Shown piece after piece: positions 59,459 to 64,000 of a DNA stretch of 64,000 nucleotides. Both the position numbers and the translations under genes were made by a program. Under the pieces are notes generated by a model that was not told the DNA's origin, did no database searches, and was given only the letters and a program-made list of their open reading frames with translations. Source of the DNA: UBA1181 sp963648205 (GTDB lineage: Bacteria; Bacteroidota; Bacteroidia; Bacteroidales; Paludibacteraceae); contig CAVJCT010000066.1 of assembly GCA_963648205.1 (NCBI GenBank), positions 4,622 through 68,621 of the forward strand, read 5' to 3'. Every line of letters begins with the position of its first letter. Within the stretch, counting starts at the first letter, position 1.

Positions 59459-60943
59459 ATGAAGAAAGTTTTCTTAGCAGTATGTGCTGCGTTGGCGTCT
59501 ATGACGGCTATGGCACAGACAGAAGACAAGCCTTGGAACGTCGGTATTTACGCTGGCAAAGTAGAGGCTGCGAATGACTGGGGAAATAAATTTTTCCACC
59601 CTGCTGATGGTTTCTACGGGGCTGCTTCATTCACTGTTGCAAGGTATTTGAATAATCACTTTGACGCTGAATTGCAGGCATTGTGGGGTCGTTATGGTAT
59701 TCAAGGTGGCGATTTCTACGCTACAGATGGTGAGTTCAAGGCTGGTATGGGCTATGTAGACGTGTCTGGAAAGTACAAATTCGTTCGTACAGACCGTAAC
59801 TCATTGTTCAACCCTTACATTTTCATTAGTTTGGGTGCTCGCTCAATCCATTGCATCTCTTCTTCAGAGGATTACACTTCTGTAGAGCATGGTAGCGACA
59901 ATGAGGGTATCAACTTCGTTCTCGGTGGTGGTGTTGGTTGCGACCTTCGTCTCAGCGACACTTGGGGTATTCGTTACTTCTGCAAGTATGGTTACCCATT
60001 TGGTTCTTCTGCCGACTTGAACGATACTCGTGATCAAGGTAAATTTAACGATGAACACTTGGTTCACAACTTAGGTGTTTACTTCAACTTCGCATTCAAC
60101 AACGATAAGGATGGTGATGGTGTTCCTAACAAGTTAGACGAATGTCCTAACACTCCTGCTGGTGTCGCTGTAGACGAGAAGGGTTGTCCATTGGATACTG
60201 ATGGTGATGGTGTTCCTGATTACATCGACCAATGTGCTGAGACTCCTGCTGGTGTTGCAGTTGACTCTGTTGGTTGTCCTCTCGATGCCGATGGTGATGG
60301 TGTTGCAGACTACTTAGACGAGTGTCCTGAAACTCCTGCTAACGTATCAGTAGACGAGAAGGGTTGTCCATTGGATTCAGATGGCGATGGTGTCGCAGAC
60401 TACTTGGATAAATGTCCTGGAACTCCTGCAGGTGCTAAGGGATTTGTAGACGAGAACGGTTGCCCTACTGATAAGGATGGTGACGGTGTTTACGACTACG
60501 AAGATGCTTGTCCAGATGAGGCAGGTGTAAAGGCTAACAACGGTTGTCCTGAAGTAAAGGCAGAGGTTAAGCAACTCTTCGAGAAGGCTTTGAACGGTAT
60601 CACTTTCGAGTCTGGTACTGCTAAGATTCAGAAGTCTTCTAACGGTATCCTTGATGGTATCGCTGGCGTAATGCAAGAGAACCCAAGCTGGAACTTGACT
60701 ATCAACGGTCACACTGACAATAGCGGAAACTCTGAGAAGAACCAAAAACTCTCTGAGGATCGTGCTGCTGCAGTAAAGGCATACTTGGTAAACAAGGGTA
60801 TTGAAGAGAGCCGTCTTGAGTCTGCTGGTTATGGTGATACTAAGCCAGTTGTTGGAACTGTTCAAAAGCAAACTAAGGCTGAGAAGGCTAAAAATCGTCG
60901 TGTTGAGTTTGTCGTTCGTTTCGAGAAGACAGTTTTGAAATAA
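59459..60943 (+). CDS. OmpA-family outer-membrane porin with TSP3 calcium repeats
   Basis: A 494-residue protein with a signal peptide ending MTAMAQTEDK. Residues about 25-215 form a beta-barrel domain. Then come about five acidic thrombospondin-type-3 repeats (about 218-370), each around DxDGDGVxDxxDxCPxTP, which bind calcium. A periplasmic OmpA domain (about 385-494, LTINGHTDNSGNSEKNQKLS and KNRRVEFVVRF) anchors it to peptidoglycan. This is the common major OmpA/OprF-like protein of Bacteroidota. Codon use suggests high expression; a terminator follows. Confidence 0.95.
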   Translation: MKKVFLAVCAALASMTAMAQTEDKPWNVGIYAGKVEAANDWGNKFFHPADGFYGAASFTVARYLNNHFDAELQALWGRYGIQGGDFYATDGEFKAGMGYVDVSGKYKFVRTDRNSLFNPYIFISLGARSIHCISSSEDYTSVEHGSDNEGINFVLGGGVGCDLRLSDTWGIRYFCKYGYPFGSSADLNDTRDQGKFNDEHLVHNLGVYFNFAFNNDKDGDGVPNKLDECPNTPAGVAVDEKGCPLDTDGDGVPDYIDQCAETPAGVAVDSVGCPLDADGDGVADYLDECPETPANVSVDEKGCPLDSDGDGVADYLDKCPGTPAGAKGFVDENGCPTDKDGDGVYDYEDACPDEAGVKANNGCPEVKAEVKQLFEKALNGITFESGTAKIQKSSNGILDGIAGVMQENPSWNLTINGHTDNSGNSEKNQKLSEDRAAAVKAYLVNKGIEESRLESAGYGDTKPVVGTVQKQTKAEKAKNRRVEFVVRFEKTVLK

Positions 60944-60967
60944 TTCGATAGTTCTTTCAAATATCAT

Positions 60968-61000
60968 AAAAGGGGATGCGCGAAAACGTGTCCCCTTTTT
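60968..61000 (+). terminator. Intrinsic terminator after the OmpA-family gene
   Basis: AAAAGGGGA pairs with TCCCCTTTT, closed by an inner CG pair, ending in a T run. Confidence 0.85.
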
Positions 61001-61069
61001 GTCTGCTAAAATGAAAATAGTTGAAAAATAAATAGGTGAGGTAAAGCGCCCAATTCAAGGAATTTTAAT

Positions 61070-61077
61070 TATCTTTA
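61070..61077 (+). promoter_or_regulatory. Variant -7 promoter element for glgB
   Basis: TATCTTTA differs from TAnnTTTG at the last base and lies 27 bases before glgB. Confidence 0.4.
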
Positions 61078-61104
61078 CGATAGTGAATAGAAAAAAGAGA
61101 GCCT

Positions 61105-63126
61105 ATGGAAATGCTTAATTTGATAAAGAACGATCCATGGTTGAAGCCGTATCAGGATGCGATTGTGGGGAGATACAAATATTTTCTAAAGAAAGAAACT
61201 GATATAGAGAAGAATAATGGTAGTCTCTCAGACTTTGCCACGGGATATCTCTATTTCGGAATGCATAAGGTTGGCAAGCATTGGGTGTTTCGCGAATGGG
61301 CTCCTAATGCCACGGCGATCTATTTGATTGGTACGTTCAACGACTGGAAGGAGACGGATGAGTATAAACTGAAGCCTGCTGCCAATGGCGTTTGGGAGAT
61401 TGAGTTGCCCGAGAAATCGATGAAGCACTTGGACCTCTACAAACTGAAAATCTACTGGAATGGTGGTTGCGGCGAACGTATTCCAGCGTGGGTTCGCAGA
61501 GTGGTGCAAGATGATAACACGAAAGTGTTCAGTGCGCAAATCTGGGCTCCAAAGACGCCGTATAAGTTTAAGGTGAAGAAACACAAACCTGAGACTTCTC
61601 CGTTGCTCATCTACGAGGCACATATCGGTATGGCTGGCGAGGAGGAGAAAGTTCACTCGTACACGGAGTTTAAAGATACCGTTTTGCCAAGAATCAAAGC
61701 CGACGGATATAATTGTGTGCAGTTGATGGCGATCCAGGAACATCCTTACTATGGATCTTTCGGTTACCACGTTTCAAGTTTCTTTGCACCGTCTTCTCGT
61801 TTCGGTACGCCTGATGAGTTGAAAGAGTTGATTGATACGGCGCATGAGATGGGCTTGTCTGTCATTATGGATATCGTTCATTCTCACGCAGTTAAGAATG
61901 AGGTGGAAGGCTTGGGTGCGTTTGACGGCACACGTTGGCAATATTTCCACGATGGAGCAAGAGGTGAGCATCGCCAGTGGGATTCCTACTGTTTCAACTA
62001 TGGAAAAGACGAGGTGATTCATTTCCTTTTGTCAAACTGTAAATATTGGTTGGACGAATACAAATTTGATGGTTTCCGTTTCGATGGTGTTACGTCGATG
62101 ATGTATTTAGACCACGGTATGGGAACAGGCTTTGGCGATTATTCAGATTATTATAGTCCGAACCAAGATGGTGACGCAATTTGCTATTTGACGTTGGCGA
62201 ACGCGCTCATCCACGAGGTGAATCCACGAGCCATCACGATTGCAGAGGATGTGAGTGGAATGCCAGGATTGGCTGCAAAAATCAAAGATGGAGGTATGGG
62301 CTTCGACTATCGTTTGGCGATGGGAATCCCGGATTTCTGGATTAAGTTGATTAAGGAGTCAAAGGACGAAGATTGGAAGCCAGGACATATTCTCTACACA
62401 TTGACGAATCATAGAGCCGACGAGCATGTCATCAGTTATGCTGAGAGTCATGACCAAGCATTGGTGGGTGATAAGACGTTGATGTTCCGATTGGCAGATG
62501 CCGATATGTATTGGCACATGTCTCGCCTGTTCGATTCTTCCTATATGGTGGATCGTGCGATTGCGTTGCATAAGATCATCCGACTCATCACGTTGACCAC
62601 TACCAATGGTGGATATTTGAACTTCATGGGTAATGAGTTCGGCCATCCAGAGTGGATAGATTTCCCTCGTGAGGGCAACGGATGGAGTTACAAATATGCT
62701 CGAAGACAGTGGCATTTGGTAGATGATACTGACTTGAAATACAAGTACTTAGGCGATTTTGACAAGGCAATGTTGGAGTTGGTAAAATCAGTTGACAAGT
62801 TCAGCGATTTGCCAATCAAGCAGTTGTGGGATAAGTCGGACGACCAAGTTTTGGCATATCAACGAGGCGATTTGGTGTTTGTCTACAATCTGCATCCAAA
62901 CAAATCGTTCGAAGGATATGGTATCTTGGCAGAAGAAGGTGCTTACAAGGTGGTGTTAGACACGGACGATAAGCAGTTTGGCGGTTTCGGATTGAATGAC
63001 GACAGCAAGACGCACTTCACCATTGTCGATGATAACAAAACGGCAGACGGCAAAGGCTGGTTGCAGTTGTATTTGCCATCTAGAACAGCAGTGGTGTTGC
63101 GTAAGCAGAAAGAACACGAAATGTAA
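61105..63126 (+). CDS. glgB: 1,4-alpha-glucan branching enzyme
   Basis: A 673-residue enzyme that makes alpha-1,6 branches in glycogen. The CBM48 domain (about 50-150) contains VFREWAPNATAIYLIGTFND. The GH13 barrel follows: DIVHSHAVKNEVEGLGAFDG, the nucleophile Asp in FDGFRFDGVTSMMY (about 320-333), the acid/base Glu in TIAEDVSGMPGLA (about 377-389), and YAESHDQALVGDKT. The eukaryote-like type with FDGFRFDGVTSMMYLDHG is normal in Bacteroidota. Other glycogen genes are not adjacent. Confidence 0.95.
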   Translation: MEMLNLIKNDPWLKPYQDAIVGRYKYFLKKETDIEKNNGSLSDFATGYLYFGMHKVGKHWVFREWAPNATAIYLIGTFNDWKETDEYKLKPAANGVWEIELPEKSMKHLDLYKLKIYWNGGCGERIPAWVRRVVQDDNTKVFSAQIWAPKTPYKFKVKKHKPETSPLLIYEAHIGMAGEEEKVHSYTEFKDTVLPRIKADGYNCVQLMAIQEHPYYGSFGYHVSSFFAPSSRFGTPDELKELIDTAHEMGLSVIMDIVHSHAVKNEVEGLGAFDGTRWQYFHDGARGEHRQWDSYCFNYGKDEVIHFLLSNCKYWLDEYKFDGFRFDGVTSMMYLDHGMGTGFGDYSDYYSPNQDGDAICYLTLANALIHEVNPRAITIAEDVSGMPGLAAKIKDGGMGFDYRLAMGIPDFWIKLIKESKDEDWKPGHILYTLTNHRADEHVISYAESHDQALVGDKTLMFRLADADMYWHMSRLFDSSYMVDRAIALHKIIRLITLTTTNGGYLNFMGNEFGHPEWIDFPREGNGWSYKYARRQWHLVDDTDLKYKYLGDFDKAMLELVKSVDKFSDLPIKQLWDKSDDQVLAYQRGDLVFVYNLHPNKSFEGYGILAEEGAYKVVLDTDDKQFGGFGLNDDSKTHFTIVDDNKTADGKGWLQLYLPSRTAVVLRKQKEHEM

Positions 63127-63146
63127 TTGATTGACTAATAGAAAAA

Positions 63147-63187
63147 GAATGAGGTGCGATAGTTAAATCGCACCTCATTCTCTTATT
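63147..63187 (+). terminator. Intrinsic terminator after glgB
   Basis: GAATGAGGTGCGAT pairs perfectly with ATCGCACCTCATTC, followed by TCTTATT. The following 290 bases to the next gene hold only a short GTGCGC/GCGCAC hairpin and the promoter below. Confidence 0.75.
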
Positions 63188-63407
63188 ATCCTTCTCTTGT
63201 TACATAGGGACAATGAGGAAAAATCTATTTCCTGCCTTCATCACATCCGTGCGCCATCAAATAGCGCACATTGAAAATCAATGAGTTAGGTTAAAATAGA
63301 GAGTGACGTAGGGTGACGTATTATTGAAGTCAGGCAAAAACAAGCTAAAGTTCGGTAGAAAACAATCAATCCACTCCGCCAACCGCAAAATGTTACAAGT
63401 TCAACGC

Positions 63408-63438
63408 TTGCAAAATCCGCAGAATTTTATTATTTTTG
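63408..63438 (+). promoter_or_regulatory. Promoter of the last lipoprotein gene
   Basis: TTG at 63408-63410 and TATTTTTG at 63431-63438, 20 bases apart. The preferred start codon lies 40 bases after the -7 element; the longer ORF start (63436) would overlap it. Confidence 0.6.
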
Positions 63439-63477
63439 CAACCAACAACCCAACGCCGTGAAACAGATTGGCAACAT

Positions 63478-63987
63478 ATGAAGATAAGACATCTGATGAT
63501 TTTAATATTGGTTGCTTTATCATCTTGTGCAGATGGATGGTATAGTCGACCTGCATGCGAATTTGTAACCAACAGACCTAAAGATAATGGGGAATATTTA
63601 ATTTCTGAATTTAAAAAGTTCAAGAGTAGACATCCTATTTATGAGGTTTATATAAGAGACTCTATGGGGATATGCAAATCAAAAGACCATTACTTCTACA
63701 ACGGTGCGTATAACGTGTATTGTACATACTTTTATTTGCCACAGAATAAATGTTATGTTACATTTGATCTTAACGCATCTGAACTTGCTGTTGAATCATT
63801 GTCTTTTACCCTGTACCTAATGGGATATACGGAGTTAAAGAATTCCAACACCTCAATGGATAATTGTAGCATGGAATGGGGTGAAACTTATATATTTGAG
63901 AACCACCATAAAACGGATGAACAGAAAAGAGTAGAAAAAGAGGTGGACGAAATTATGTCGCAAATTGGAAAATACAAGAAGAGGTAA
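63478..63987 (+). CDS. Small lipoprotein, unknown
   Basis: A 169-residue protein from ATG 63478, with a lipoprotein signal (MKIRHLMILILVALSSCADG, Cys at 17). Starting there places the promoter element upstream, while the longer frame from 63436 would begin inside it. The mature part is rich in Tyr and Cys (YEVYIRDSMGICKSKDHYFY, AYNVYCTYFYLPQNKCYVTF) and ends in a charged helix (EQKRVEKEVDEIMSQIGKYK). I know no family for it. Confidence 0.7.
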   Translation: MKIRHLMILILVALSSCADGWYSRPACEFVTNRPKDNGEYLISEFKKFKSRHPIYEVYIRDSMGICKSKDHYFYNGAYNVYCTYFYLPQNKCYVTFDLNASELAVESLSFTLYLMGYTELKNSNTSMDNCSMEWGETYIFENHHKTDEQKRVEKEVDEIMSQIGKYKKR

Positions 63988-64000
63988 TTCTTTGATATGA

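Overview
The window is a stretch of chromosome from a Bacteroidota species, most likely a member of the order Bacteroidales that uses the type IX secretion system. Four things point there: many promoters carry the Bacteroidota -7 element TAnnTTTG in place of a sigma-70 -10 box; start codons lack strong Shine-Dalgarno sequences; several families are typical of the phylum (LptE-like end followed by SecG, DUF4494, BT_3928-type DoxX protein, M49 peptidase with HECLGH, TMEM43-like protein, TSP3-OmpA porin); and two secreted proteins end in type IX C-terminal sorting domains, which Bacteroides itself lacks. The species cannot be named from the sequence alone.

Layout. 1-8.5 kb: end of lptE, a TPR-like protein, secG, a membrane-anchored nucleotide-sugar dehydratase, mannose-6-phosphate isomerase, then envelope proteins (MORN repeats, lipoprotein, NlpC/P60-LysM hydrolase, OmpA-like membrane protein). 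8.7-12.7 kb: an accessory patch with an ATPase of the DUF234 type, a TM2 protein, a lipoprotein, a small membrane protein, a possible ATPase remnant and three copies of a 42-bp palindromic element. 12.7-29.9 kb: housekeeping genes (uvrB, paaK, an rlhA-like U32 gene, metA, ruvX, def, tpiA, ispD, recG, an acyl-CoA ligase, a YggS-type PLP protein). 29.9-31.3 kb: tRNA-Arg(CCG) and a decayed dinD gene between two 217-bp direct repeats made of palindromes. 31.3-36.4 kb: a minus-strand block with M49 peptidase, pseudouridine synthase, rlmB and rimM. 36.4-45.1 kb: an AAA-ATPase/nuclease gene behind a 33-bp-period repeat array, a CotH-type secreted protein, dnaK, a possible nuclease, and a DUF4143 ATPase remnant behind a second 33-bp-period array. 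45-64 kb: ADP-ribosylglycohydrolase, TMEM43-like protein, tRNA-His(GTG), AmpG-like permease, an RsmI-family methyltransferase, trkA, pyrH, a probable structured non-coding RNA, a K+/H+ antiporter, DUF4197 protein, a Crp/Fnr regulator, tyrA, a GH44 enzyme, an OmpA-family porin, glgB and a lipoprotein.

Most of the window is ordinary core genome. The unusual material is in three patches. The first is the pair of four-copy, exactly 33-bp-period repeat arrays, each directly upstream of an AAA-ATPase/nuclease-family gene (one intact, one reduced to its C-terminal domain). The second is the eight-copy palindrome family around dinD, whose members all preserve the same codons (HFR-x-x-TKMV) as the dinD gene itself. 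The third is the structured transcript between pyrH and the antiporter, with its own promoter and terminator. All functional statements rest on reading the sequence and on family knowledge; no database search was run.
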